From Candidatus Pantoea gossypiicola (GTDB lineage: Bacteria > Pseudomonadota > Gammaproteobacteria > Enterobacterales > Enterobacteriaceae), in the NCBI RefSeq assembly GCF_008632075.1, contig NZ_VWVM01000004.1:186001-250000 (forward strand): a stretch of DNA of 64,000 nt, in the 5' to 3' direction. Shown here piece by piece: positions 25,293-34,540 of this stretch; the first letter of the stretch is position 1; each line of letters opens with the position of its first letter. The position numbers and the translations under genes were made by a program. A model generated the notes under the pieces. The model made no database searches. It had not been told where the DNA came from and saw only the letters and a list, made by a program, of their open reading frames with translations.

Positions 25293-25655
25293 CCGCCTCA
25301 TTTGCTGAATCGTTTTTTCATTCCATAAATGGAATCTACTGTCTGAAGCCGGTCAGAAACGTGACGATGCTCACCTGTCAGAAAACCGGCGCTTTTCAGC
25401 AACATTATTGCGGGTCAAATCACATAAATTTTGCTTACAAAGGAATAATTACGACGCAATCTGTGAGTCACTGAGGGGCGAGGTGAACTCGATTCAGCAT
25501 CCCGATGCAATGAAAATCAGAAACCGGGATTAATGTCCTCCTAAATAAATCGTTAAAAAATTTCAAAACCGCGCAACTTTTTCCCGTTTTAAACGAACCT
25601 TAGAAAAGAGACGTCAGACAACCCCGTCTGCTCGTTAATGGAGAGAGTCACGCCA
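25293..25655. promoter_or_regulatory. Promoter region of the peroxiredoxin operon
   Basis: AT-rich gap between divergent genes. GCAACT, 15 bases, then CGAA (about 25574-25598) resembles the GTAACC-N16-CGAA promoters of SigF/NrsF-type ECF systems, upstream of the operon that encodes such a sigma factor. By eye only. Confidence 0.35.
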
Positions 25656-26213
25656 ATGAAAAACACCCTGAAAACCCTGGCCGTCGCTACGCTGCTGGCA
25701 CTGAGTGTTCCGGCAACATCCGCATTTGCGGCCTTACAGGTCGGTGAAAAAGCACCGGATTTTAAACTCGACGCCGCGCTGGCGGGTAAATCCACCACCT
25801 TTTCATTACAGCAGGCGCTGAAGAAAGGCCCGGTTGTGCTTTACTTCTTCCCGGCTGCGTTCAGTGCGGGTTGTACGCTTGAAGCGCATGATTTTGCTGA
25901 AGCGACCGATGAATTCAAAAAACAGGGTGCGACCGTCATTGGAGTCACCGCCGGTAATACCGATCAGATTGCTAAATTCTCGCAGCTTGAGTGTCGAGAC
26001 AAATTTACCGTAGCCGCCGATCCGGGTGCCAAAGTTGCCGAAGAATATAAGAGCACTATGGAGATGAAGGGCCAGAAAGTCTCAGACCGCACCTCGTATG
26101 TGATTGCGCCGGACGGCAAAATCCTGCTGAGCTTCACTGATAAAAATCCTGATACGCATATCCAGAAAGCGATGGATGCCGTTAAAAAATATCGTCAGGC
26201 CAATCCGGCATAA
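25656..26213 (+). CDS. Periplasmic peroxiredoxin (AhpC/TSA family)
   Basis: A 185-residue protein with a signal peptide (KNTLKTLAVATLLALSVPATSAFA). The peroxidase motif is PAAFSAGCTLEAHDF with the peroxidatic Cys near residue 73; a second Cys (LECRDKF) could be the resolving residue. It would reduce peroxides in the periplasm and needs a periplasmic reductant, which the next gene can supply. GGAGAG precedes the start. First of four genes transcribed together. Confidence 0.85.
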   Translation: MKNTLKTLAVATLLALSVPATSAFAALQVGEKAPDFKLDAALAGKSTTFSLQQALKKGPVVLYFFPAAFSAGCTLEAHDFAEATDEFKKQGATVIGVTAGNTDQIAKFSQLECRDKFTVAADPGAKVAEEYKSTMEMKGQKVSDRTSYVIAPDGKILLSFTDKNPDTHIQKAMDAVKKYRQANPA

Positions 26214-26237
26214 CTTCATCATCTGAGCAGGTACACC

Positions 26238-27479
26238 ATGCTGACTGCGATTGCAGCCGCCTTCCTGGGCGGCATTATTCTGAACCTCATGCCCTGCGTG
26301 TTTCCGGTGATCTCACTGAAAGCACTGAGCCTGATCCGCCACCACGAATCCCCCTCCCACGCCCGTGCTGAAGGCCTGGCCTTTTTGCTCGGCGTCGTGG
26401 TGACGATGGTTGCCCTGACCGCCGTATTGCTGCTGGCCAGGGCGGGCGGAGCGTCGGTAGGCTGGGGATTTCAGCTGCAATCGCCGCTGGTCATCGCTGC
26501 ACTGATTCTGGTGATGCTGGGTTCAGCACTGAATTTGCTCGGTCTGTTTGAAGTCGGACTGTCAATACAGCGGGTTGGCGAAGTGGGCGGCGATCGCGGG
26601 GGTCTGGTTGGTTCAGCCCTGACCGGCGCACTGGCTATCATTGTCGCCACTCCCTGCAGTGCGCCGTTTATGGCCAGCGCGGTAGGCTATGCGCTGACCC
26701 AGCCTCCACTGGTCAGCCTGGTGATCTTTATATCGCTGGCGCTGGGCTTTGCTGCGCCCTTTACCCTGATCTCATTCTTCCCGGTTCTGGCGAGAATATT
26801 GCCAAAACCGGGTGCCTGGATGATCACCTTAAAACAGGGTCTGGCGTTTCCAATGCTGGGTGCGGTGGGCTGGCTGATCTGGGTACTTGAACGTCAGGCG
26901 GGATCGGCGGCGCTGGCCGCGATTCTGGCCTGCTGTTTACTGTTGAGTTTTGCTGCCTGGCTGTATGGCATGGCGCAGAAACGCCGTATGATGGGGCAGC
27001 GTCATGTGGTGATGCATGTTGCAACCGCGTTCTTTCTGGCGCTGGTTGTAGTGCCGTTATTAAATCTGAATAGCGTAGCCAGGGCACCGGCTGAGACGGA
27101 AAGCGCCTCACAGCCTGCCGCCACGGTGGCCTGGTCGCCCCAGAACGTTGATGCCATCAAAGGCCAGGGCAAACCCATCCTGGTGAATTTTACTGCGTCA
27201 TGGTGTATTACCTGCCAGGTTAACGATCGCACGTCGCTGTCGACACAGGCAGTAAAAGCGGCAATGGCGCGTACCAGCACCATTTACATGGTCGCGGATT
27301 CGACTAAATACAATCCCGATGTTGAACAGGCGCTGAGCGATTTCGGACGCGGTGGATTACCCCTCTACGTGGTCTATCCGGCTGACGGCGGCAAACCGGT
27401 GGTACTCCCGCAGGTGCTGACGCCGGGCATCGTGATTTCAGCGCTGGATCAGGCAACGGAAAAAGGAAAGAAAACCTGA
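26238..27479 (+). CDS. Short DsbD/ScsB-like thiol transporter with thioredoxin domain
   Basis: A 413-residue inner-membrane protein lacking the N-terminal periplasmic domain of full DsbD. Eight or so membrane segments carry the redox cysteines (LMPCVFP and ATPCSAP). A C-terminal thioredoxin domain has WCITC near residue 325. Such proteins pass electrons from cytoplasmic thioredoxin to periplasmic partners. The obvious partner is the peroxiredoxin encoded 24 bases upstream. Confidence 0.85.
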   Translation: MLTAIAAAFLGGIILNLMPCVFPVISLKALSLIRHHESPSHARAEGLAFLLGVVVTMVALTAVLLLARAGGASVGWGFQLQSPLVIAALILVMLGSALNLLGLFEVGLSIQRVGEVGGDRGGLVGSALTGALAIIVATPCSAPFMASAVGYALTQPPLVSLVIFISLALGFAAPFTLISFFPVLARILPKPGAWMITLKQGLAFPMLGAVGWLIWVLERQAGSAALAAILACCLLLSFAAWLYGMAQKRRMMGQRHVVMHVATAFFLALVVVPLLNLNSVARAPAETESASQPAATVAWSPQNVDAIKGQGKPILVNFTASWCITCQVNDRTSLSTQAVKAAMARTSTIYMVADSTKYNPDVEQALSDFGRGGLPLYVVYPADGGKPVVLPQVLTPGIVISALDQATEKGKKT

Positions 27480-27550
27480 GACGATTGATGAAACAATTTT
27501 CTGCTCCGGTATCAGCACACAAAGACAGTGTGCTGATCTGCTGATGCCTG

Positions 27551-28105
27551 ATGTCAGACACTGATCAACGCGCACAGCACTGGCCAGCCTTAATGGCCCG
27601 GGCACAGGCGGGCGACAAAGCAGCCTACAACCAGGTACTCAAAGCGATGGTTCCGGCCATCCGGGCACTGGTGTGCAGAAAAATCAGTGATGAGGTGCTG
27701 GTTGAGGATGTGATTCAGGAGACGTTGCTGGCAATCCATCGGGTGAGGCATACCTACGATCCGCAGCGCCCGATATTGCCGTGGGTAGCCGCTATCGCCT
27801 CTGCCCGAACGATTGATGCGCTGCGCCAGCATGGTCGTCGTCAGGAAGTCCAGGATGATGAGGCGCTGCAGCAACGGTCCGTTGAAAGTGCAGAAGCCAC
27901 AGCCGATCCCGCTATCCTCTCAGGCTATCTCGATACTCTTCCGCTACGTCAGCGAGAGATCGTCGAATCCGTGCATCTGCGGGAGCAGAGCCTGGCGCAG
28001 GCAGCCGCTGAAACCAATCAGTCTCTCTCTGCCGTTAAATCCCTGTTGCATCGCGCAATGGTCAATCTTCGAAAATATGGACGGGGTCATCATGAGAAAT
28101 CATGA
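27551..28105 (+). CDS. ECF sigma factor
   Basis: A 184-residue ECF sigma factor. Region 2 is visible in VEDVIQETLLAIHRVRHTYDPQRPILPWVAAIA and region 4 in LPLRQREIVESVHLREQSLAQAAAETNQSLSAVKSLLHRAM. It overlaps the anti-sigma gene by 14 bases. Sequence and partner type resemble the SigF/NrsF systems that answer metal or redox stress. It probably controls its own operon. Confidence 0.88.
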   Translation: MSDTDQRAQHWPALMARAQAGDKAAYNQVLKAMVPAIRALVCRKISDEVLVEDVIQETLLAIHRVRHTYDPQRPILPWVAAIASARTIDALRQHGRRQEVQDDEALQQRSVESAEATADPAILSGYLDTLPLRQREIVESVHLREQSLAQAAAETNQSLSAVKSLLHRAMVNLRKYGRGHHEKS

Positions 28106-28733
28106 CCAGTTAATCGATCAGCTCAGCGACTCTGCCCAGCCGGTGCAGCGTGTCTGGCCTACTGGCTGGCGCGTTGCGGGCTGGATCGCGCTCGCCCTGC
28201 CTTGTGGCGCACTGACCAGCTGGGCGTTTCACAGCAGGTTTACTGACTGGAGTCAGCCTGGCGCATGGCTGGCGCTAGTTGCCGTACTGCTCTCTCTTGT
28301 CATCGCGAGCAGCACGCTGGCGGCAGCCTTTACGTTAAGTATTGCAGGCAGAAAACCCGTCAGCCTGCGCTGGCCGCTGCTACTGGCGGTAATGTGGCTG
28401 GGGCTGAACCTGATCAACATGTCATCTGAAACCGCGGCTGCGGGCGCGAGCCGCTTTGGTGAAGGAATACACTGCTATCTGTTTATGCTGTCGGCCAGCG
28501 TGCCGATGATGCTGATGTCCGTGATCGCCCTGAAACGCACCCGTTCACTCTATCCCGCGCGCAGTCTGGCGCTGAGCGGTTGTGGCAGTGCGTTTACCTC
28601 ATCGATGTTACTCTCGCTGTGCCATGACACCCATCTGCATATGCTCGATTTTTCCATGCATCTGGCGGCGGGCATCACCATTGTGGTGCTGACGGTGGTG
28701 GCCGGACGCCGCTGGGTCCGATTAGGACATTAA
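28092..28733 (+). CDS. NrsF-type anti-sigma factor (DUF1109)
   Basis: A 213-residue integral membrane protein with six predicted membrane segments and a short cytoplasmic N-terminus (HDQLIDQLSDSAQPVQRVWP), matching NrsF proteins. Four cysteines (in LPCGA, IHCYLF, SGCGSA, SLCHDTH) lie at membrane or periplasmic positions and could sense oxidants or metals. ATG at 28092 lies inside the end of the sigma gene in another frame, the usual coupling for sigma/anti-sigma pairs. Confidence 0.82.
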   Translation: MRNHDQLIDQLSDSAQPVQRVWPTGWRVAGWIALALPCGALTSWAFHSRFTDWSQPGAWLALVAVLLSLVIASSTLAAAFTLSIAGRKPVSLRWPLLLAVMWLGLNLINMSSETAAAGASRFGEGIHCYLFMLSASVPMMLMSVIALKRTRSLYPARSLALSGCGSAFTSSMLLSLCHDTHLHMLDFSMHLAAGITIVVLTVVAGRRWVRLGH

Positions 28734-28734
28734 A

Positions 28735-28798
28735 GAAAAAAAGCTCGCTCTTACCCCTTCCGCTGCTCTGGTCAGAGGATAGCGGGCAGTAGCGAGCC
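28735..28798 (-). terminator. Terminator of the alpha/beta hydrolase gene
   Basis: On the minus strand, arms GGCTCGCT and AGCGAGCT flank a long loop and are followed by seven T residues. It lies between convergent genes. Confidence 0.7.
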
Positions 28799-28807
28799 TG
28801 CTTCAGA

Positions 28808-29671
28808 TCAAAGATATTTTGCAAACCACGCCGTCTGCACCTTGATGACTGACGCGAAGTGCTGACCGCTGTAGATATCGTAATGACGGGCCTCATCGGC
28901 CACAAAGAGCTGTTTGTCCTTCGCAGCGACAGCCTCAAACAGTGCGCGCCCCTGCTCGGGCGGGTTCACGCTATCCTGACCCGCAACCACGACCAGTGTC
29001 GGGCAACTGACCTTTGCAGCATTCACGGCGGGCTTGTAGAGCAGGGTTTCTCTGACGGTTAAAAACGGAATTTTGATGTCCATTTTCGGGTGCTGATGCC
29101 GGTTTTCCTCAAAGAACGCTTTCGATTCGTCATCATTCAGCACGCGTGTGATAGCAACAAACATCTCCTTGCCACTGTCCTGGCGCTTTTGATCCATTTT
29201 CTCCAGCGTGGCAATAAAGCCTGCTTTTTCTGTCGCGTCCATTTGCCCGGTAACGATTGCTTCGCCATCCGCAAAAGCCAGCTGACTGACAACACATTTC
29301 ACATCCGGGTTGTTGGCTGCCGCACCAAAGACGTGACAACCACCAAAAGAAGTCCCCCATAAGCCGATCCTATCCGGGTCCAGCGCCGGTTGCTGTTTAG
29401 CCCACGCGATAACTGTGAGAATGTCATCAATCTGCATTGACGGTACCAGACGGCCTCGCTCGCCTTCACTGTCACCGAAACCACGATAGTCAAACGTTAC
29501 GGTGGTGAAACCTGCCTGCGTAAACGCCTCTGCGAAAGAAGGCAACAAAATCTCACGAATTCCGCAAAAGCCGTGACAAAGAATAATCACAGGGGATTTA
29601 ATGGCCGTTAGGGGCTGACGCAGCGTCAGCACGATGCCTTCGGGCAGGTGGTGGGTTGATGACTCCATCAT
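28808..29671 (-). CDS. Alpha/beta hydrolase
   Basis: A 287-residue cytoplasmic hydrolase. It has the oxyanion motif CHGFCG, the nucleophile elbow GTSFGG near residue 110, an acid in VVAGQDSVNP and a final histidine in DEARHYDIYSG. It belongs to the dipeptidyl-peptidase-like X-Pro/acyl hydrolase group; the substrate is unknown. It stands alone between a convergent operon and a divergent GFA gene. Confidence 0.8.
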   Translation of the reverse strand: MMESSTHHLPEGIVLTLRQPLTAIKSPVIILCHGFCGIREILLPSFAEAFTQAGFTTVTFDYRGFGDSEGERGRLVPSMQIDDILTVIAWAKQQPALDPDRIGLWGTSFGGCHVFGAAANNPDVKCVVSQLAFADGEAIVTGQMDATEKAGFIATLEKMDQKRQDSGKEMFVAITRVLNDDESKAFFEENRHQHPKMDIKIPFLTVRETLLYKPAVNAAKVSCPTLVVVAGQDSVNPPEQGRALFEAVAAKDKQLFVADEARHYDIYSGQHFASVIKVQTAWFAKYL

Positions 29672-29872
29672 TTTTAATGCTCCTTGTTAAGCGGATAAAG
29701 ATATGAAAAGTCAGACCGCACCCTTTCATAAAAGCACCATTTTTACTTCGATCCAGATCAGATAGATGATACTTACCGCCTCACTTGTCGACGCCGCCTT
29801 GCTGGATGCTGCCAAACCCCCAACTTTGGCGTAGGCTGAAAGCTGGCGGGTTAAACGACACAGGAGATCACG

Positions 29873-30283
29873 ATGCAGAATGAAATAACAGCACAGTGCC
29901 ACTGTGGCGCGGTGGCATACCGGGTAACGCTGAAGGATGGATTTAACACGGTGCGCCGCTGCAACTGCTCGTTTTGCCGGATGCGCGGCGCGGTAGTGGT
30001 ATTCGCGACAAAAGTTGAGCTGACCCAGGGTAAAGCGCAGCTCACGGAATATCGCTTCAACAGCAAAGAGGTAGGGCACTATTTCTGCTCTATTTGTGGT
30101 ATCTACACCTTTCACCAGAGCCGCTCGCAACCCGATCAGTTTGGGGTTAACGTTGCCTGTCTTGAGGGAATTTCACCCTTCGATTTCACCGACGTGCCCG
30201 TCTCCGATGGCATCAATCACCCTAAAGATGGCGGCGCGGGCGGTGTAGCCGGTCATCTGATCTACACCCCCTCGCAGTCCTGA
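29873..30283 (+). CDS. GFA-family zinc protein
   Basis: A 136-residue protein of the glutathione-dependent formaldehyde-activating (GFA/CENP-V) family. Zinc-binding cysteines appear as QCHCGAV, RCNCSFCRMRG and FCSICGIYTF. The family name comes from one member; most do not activate formaldehyde. The neighbouring formate dehydrogenase makes a one-carbon link tempting but unproven. AGGAGATC precedes the start. Confidence 0.85.
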   Translation: MQNEITAQCHCGAVAYRVTLKDGFNTVRRCNCSFCRMRGAVVVFATKVELTQGKAQLTEYRFNSKEVGHYFCSICGIYTFHQSRSQPDQFGVNVACLEGISPFDFTDVPVSDGINHPKDGGAGGVAGHLIYTPSQS

Positions 30284-30284
30284 A

Positions 30285-30770
30285 CTATTCCCGGCTGGCT
30301 TTGCCACTGAATCGGGTAATCGGTTTCTGCTCTTCGCGGTCAATCTGTTGTGAGAAGACTTCAAGCGCGGCGAAGATCGGGCGCAGTCCACGCCACAGAT
30401 CTTCATCATTGAGCAACCGGATAATGCCGCGAATGCCTGGCGCGGCTTTCTCCTGACGTGCCTCATCGCGCGCCGGTTTAACCGCCATTGCGGCATCACG
30501 AACCGCCAGCAGCAGATGATTAAAACGCTCTGGCGGCATGCTGCCCAGCGTCATCATCAGCAGCGAAAGGTTTTGCAACGCGTTCTGGGTGCCGGGCTGA
30601 TTAAGGCCCGAGACCAGAATTTTCCCCACCTCACTGTTTGACTTAACCAGATCGTTCGCCAGCCGCAGAAAGCCATGCTGGTGAAGATTTTCAAGCAGAT
30701 CATCCATCTCCTCGCGGGCGGTCGGCTCGGTGCGTGTTGGCGTGACCTGATATTTCATCCGTTCTGCCAT
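30285..30770 (-). CDS. DUF1641 protein, formate dehydrogenase partner
   Basis: A 161-residue helical protein with EMDDLLENLHQHGFLRLANDLVKSN and a GIRGIIRLLNDEDLWRGLRPIF motif, typical of DUF1641. These genes follow formate dehydrogenase-like subunits in many bacteria (as yrhD follows yrhE in Bacillus subtilis). It shares its first base with the end of the dehydrogenase gene, so the two are translated together. Its role is not known. Confidence 0.85.
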   Translation of the reverse strand: MAERMKYQVTPTRTEPTAREEMDDLLENLHQHGFLRLANDLVKSNSEVGKILVSGLNQPGTQNALQNLSLLMMTLGSMPPERFNHLLLAVRDAAMAVKPARDEARQEKAAPGIRGIIRLLNDEDLWRGLRPIFAALEVFSQQIDREEQKPITRFSGKASRE

Positions 30771-33742
30771 TAAAATTTCTCCGGTTTGTCTACGTGTTCA
30801 GGCGGTTCACGGTAGCCTGCCTGCTGCCATTTTTGTTCAATCGGCAGATGGTCCAGCGGGGTCCGACTGCCGTAGCGGAAGTTATGCAGCGGCAACGGAT
30901 TGGGCTGCGTCCGCCGTTCTAGCCGCTTCATATTCACGGCAAGCTCTTTATAAGCCGGTGTGTTGACATCGGGGTCATGATGTTCGCCGGTCAGTGCGTT
31001 GACGCCATCCTTACCATGATGAATTGGCATAAACAGCACGTTACCCGCCACGCGCTCGGTGATGACAACCGGGACATCCATCGAGCCGCGCCTTGAGGTA
31101 ATGCGCACCCACTCTCCCTCAGTCAGTGCGCGCGAGGCAGCCAGTTCAGGTGAGATCTCAACAAAGGCATTAGGTGACAGTGACATCATGCGGCCACCCT
31201 GCCCGGTCTGGTTCATCGACTGGAAATGCTCCAGCATCCTGCCGTTATTCAGCAGCAGATTGTACTCTGCATCCTCCTGCTCGGCGGGCGGCTGCCAGCT
31301 CAGCGGATAAAGGCGCGCTTTACCATCCGGGAAATTAAACCGTTCCGTGTAGAGACGCGGCGTGCTTTCACCTGCGGCGCTGACCGGCCAGAGTTGCGAC
31401 TGCCAGCCGACCAGTTGCTCATAGCTTACGCCTGCGAAAATCTCCGCAATACTCGCCGCTTCCGCCATAATCGCGCCCGGGTTCGGGTAGTGCCATGGGT
31501 GACCGAGACGGGCGGCGAGTTCGGTGAAAATCTGCCAGTCGGGACGACAGTCGCCCAATGGCTTCATGGCGGGGGAAAAGTGCTGAATGCGCCGCTCGGT
31601 GTTCACAAACGATCCTTCTTTCTCCACGCTGGGCGCACCGGGTAACACCACATCGGCAAACTCAGCCGTGCGCGACATGAAAATGTCCTGAACCACCATA
31701 AATTCCAGTTTGCTGAAGGCAGCATGCACGTTATCTGAGTCAGCATCGGCAAACGCAGTCTCTTCGCCGGTGATGTACATCGCGCGGATTTTGCCTTCAC
31801 CCGCCTCCTGTACCATTCTGAAGTTATCCGCGCCGGGCTGGTCAGAGAGTGCCTCAGGCGCGACGCCCCAGGCGCGCGCCCATTTCTCCCGCACCGCAGC
31901 GTCTGTGACTTTTTCATAGCCGGGATAGAGGTTGCTCAGGCAGCCGAAGTCGCTGGCACCCTGCACGTTATTGTGCCCGCGCATCGGATAGCCGCCAGTC
32001 CCAGGCCGGCCATAGTTGCCCGTGACCAGCAGCAGGTTCGACAGCGCCGTGCTGGTGTCGGCCCCGTGGCTATGCTGGGTAATCCCCATCGCCCACAAGA
32101 TACAGGCGCTGCCCGCCTGGCCGATCATCTCCGCCGCCTCTGTGAGTTCAGCTTCGCTCAGGCCACAGATCTCGCTGGCATAGTCGAGTGTAAAAGCACC
32201 GAGCGAGGCGCGGTACTCTTCAACCTGATTAACCCGCTGTGACAGAAACGCGTCATCGGCATAACCGTGATCGAACATATATTTCGCCATCGCCGAGGCC
32301 CAGACAAGATCGGTGCCAGGCCGGATGCGCAGATAGCAGTCAGCCCGCTCCGCCATTTCGTGACGGCGCGGATCGACAACCAGCAGTTTCTGACCGCGAT
32401 GTTTATGACTCTGTTTGATGTGTGAAGCGATAACCGGATGGTTCTCGGAGAGGTTGCTGCCGACGAGCACAATCAAATCGGTCTGCTGCAGATCATCAAT
32501 CGTTCCGGCATCGCCGCCGTAACCCACGGTGCGGAACAGCCCTTCTGTGGCCGGGTTCTGACAATAGCGGGAAGAGTTATCGACATTGTTTGTGCCGAAG
32601 ATTAAGCGGGCGATTTTCTGGGTCAGATAGGCTTCTTCATTACTCGCCTTGCTGGAGCCGATAAAGCCTATTGCGTCACCGCCATAGTTCTGCGCAACGC
32701 CACGTAATCCATCGGCAACCCGCTGTAATGCCTCATCCCAGCTGGCAGGCCGGAAGCGGCCATTCTCGCGAATCAGCGGCGTTGTCAGGCGTTCCGGGCT
32801 GTTGACGAAATCCCAGCCAAATTTCCCTTTAACACAGGTGGAGATGCCATTGGCTGGCGCGTCGGCAACCGGCTGTACTTTCAGGATATGACGATCGCGG
32901 GTCCAGATCTCAAAGCTGCAGCCCACACCACAGTAGGTGCAGACTGTTTTGGTGCGTTTGATCTCAGACTGGCGCAGCGCCACGTCAATTTTTGACACGC
33001 CGGTAATCGGCTCCATGCCGATACTGTTTTCCAGCGTTTTCACAAAGTCGATAAGCGGGCGCTTCAGCCCTTCATCCATGGCGGTAAACGGGCCAGCATC
33101 GGGCTGCATGGTTTTTTCCAGCAGTGCATTGCACGGGCAGACCGTAACGCAGTGTCCACAGCTGACGCAGCTGGAACCGGCGATTTCTGTGCCGCCATCC
33201 CACAACACGCGTGGGTGCGCCTGGGTGTAGTCAATGGAGAGCGTCTCGTTGACCTCGACATTCTGGCACGCCTCGACACAGCGACCGCACAAGATGCACT
33301 GGTCAGGGTCGTAGGTGTAAAACGGATTGGAGTGATCTTTCGCGTAAGGCTTGGGCTGATGAGGATAGTACTGAATCGGAATGTGCATATCCGCCACGGC
33401 GTTATGAAGCGTACAGTCACCGGTGTTATGTTCGCAGACGGTGCAATAAAGCTCATGACGATTAAGCAGCCTATCCATGCCCTCCTGCTGCGCGGCTTTC
33501 AGCACACTGCCCTCACTCCGAACCGACAGACCCTCTTCAGTACGAAGCGTACAACCGCGAACCCGCTCGCCATTCGCATCTACCCAGCAGACATCACAGC
33601 TTTGCAGCGGCGTTAACGCCGGGTGATAACAGACATGAGGCAGTTTTTTCCCGTGAGTATCCAGAAAATCGATAAGCGGTTGATCAGCTAATCCTTCTAA
33701 CCGTTCACCATTGAAAAGAATGGTGCAGTAATTTTCACTCAT
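30770..33742 (-). CDS. Formate dehydrogenase-like molybdoenzyme, alpha subunit
   Basis: A 990-residue protein with a full electron chain: an N-terminal [2Fe-2S] ferredoxin domain (Cys38, 49, 52, 64), a His-Cys3 cluster (YCTVCEHNTGDC), two [4Fe-4S] motifs (CILCGRCVEAC, CVSCGHCVTVC), then a catalytic [4Fe-4S] site (CTYCGVGC) and molybdopterin domains. The likely Mo ligand is the cysteine in SSRYCQNPATEGL; it is a normal Cys codon, not selenocysteine. No diaphorase or cytochrome subunit lies nearby, only DUF1641, so the electron acceptor is unknown. Confidence 0.88.
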   Translation of the reverse strand: MSENYCTILFNGERLEGLADQPLIDFLDTHGKKLPHVCYHPALTPLQSCDVCWVDANGERVRGCTLRTEEGLSVRSEGSVLKAAQQEGMDRLLNRHELYCTVCEHNTGDCTLHNAVADMHIPIQYYPHQPKPYAKDHSNPFYTYDPDQCILCGRCVEACQNVEVNETLSIDYTQAHPRVLWDGGTEIAGSSCVSCGHCVTVCPCNALLEKTMQPDAGPFTAMDEGLKRPLIDFVKTLENSIGMEPITGVSKIDVALRQSEIKRTKTVCTYCGVGCSFEIWTRDRHILKVQPVADAPANGISTCVKGKFGWDFVNSPERLTTPLIRENGRFRPASWDEALQRVADGLRGVAQNYGGDAIGFIGSSKASNEEAYLTQKIARLIFGTNNVDNSSRYCQNPATEGLFRTVGYGGDAGTIDDLQQTDLIVLVGSNLSENHPVIASHIKQSHKHRGQKLLVVDPRRHEMAERADCYLRIRPGTDLVWASAMAKYMFDHGYADDAFLSQRVNQVEEYRASLGAFTLDYASEICGLSEAELTEAAEMIGQAGSACILWAMGITQHSHGADTSTALSNLLLVTGNYGRPGTGGYPMRGHNNVQGASDFGCLSNLYPGYEKVTDAAVREKWARAWGVAPEALSDQPGADNFRMVQEAGEGKIRAMYITGEETAFADADSDNVHAAFSKLEFMVVQDIFMSRTAEFADVVLPGAPSVEKEGSFVNTERRIQHFSPAMKPLGDCRPDWQIFTELAARLGHPWHYPNPGAIMAEAASIAEIFAGVSYEQLVGWQSQLWPVSAAGESTPRLYTERFNFPDGKARLYPLSWQPPAEQEDAEYNLLLNNGRMLEHFQSMNQTGQGGRMMSLSPNAFVEISPELAASRALTEGEWVRITSRRGSMDVPVVITERVAGNVLFMPIHHGKDGVNALTGEHHDPDVNTPAYKELAVNMKRLERRTQPNPLPLHNFRYGSRTPLDHLPIEQKWQQAGYREPPEHVDKPEKF

Positions 33743-34540
33743 ATGAGCCTCATGACGACATGGCGAATAGCGCTGGCTGGAAAAATATCCCCGAAATTAA
33801 AGGGTTGCTTCACAAGCTTAGTGAGGATTATCAGCCGCGCCATGAATACCGCTACGCTTATTGAGGTTACTCGCTGACAGGTAAGGCTTTTTTAAAATGT
33901 AATGACTTCTTACCGGATGAAATCGGGGGTTTTTATGACAAAAACTTTCATGGTAATGACATAGAGAACCGGAATGCTGCCTGGCAATGATCACTCTGTT
34001 GCCTGACCTTTGATAACTAATCTTATTATTTGTATGTTGTAACTACAGAGTGTTTTTTTGATGTGTATCGTATGAATCGTCGCGCTATTCAGTCAGAAGT
34101 AAGTTAACCACTCATTGTCGGTTACCGTGTCGCTTATTCCAGAGATGAATGACGCGCTGGCACGAACTTATTACAGCATTAAAAATGCCTGGAATATTTA
34201 ATCCAGTGAGTAATTTTATGGACTATTTCAGCGTATGGCGATCACTATTCAGCTGGCCGCAAGGAAACGCTCTGTTGAATGCAGAAATATGGCGCTCAGA
34301 TTACAGACCAATACCCATCAGATCGGAATGACGACGCTCAGCCCACAGAATAACGCTCACGATTTAATCATATCTATCAGTAATTTATCTGATTTTTAAC
34401 ATGCTGTTAATTATAAGATGATAATGATAACTGTTATGGTAACATCCTGTTGACCCTGCCGGATGCTCACTGTTCAGGGCCTCTTTACACATCATGTTTA
34501 ATTAAATTATCAGTAAATCCCTGGCTGGATTGAGGTCCCT
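33743..34540. promoter_or_regulatory. 800-base divergent gap with a candidate Fur box
   Basis: AT-rich intergenic DNA between formate dehydrogenase and the FixJ-like regulator. GATAATGATAACTGTTATG (34420-34438) matches 15 of 19 positions of the Fur consensus, about 100 bases before the regulator start. Short open frames here (for example 34149-34331) lack ribosome sites and protein-like composition. Confidence 0.45.

Noticed and set aside
30770..33742. Selenocysteine in the formate dehydrogenase-like enzyme
   Set aside because: The active-site position is an ordinary cysteine codon (SSRYCQNP) and there is no in-frame TGA.
34149..34331. 60-codon open frame in the gap before the FixJ-like gene
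   Set aside because: No ribosome site and no recognisable protein pattern; AT-rich gap with regulatory features.
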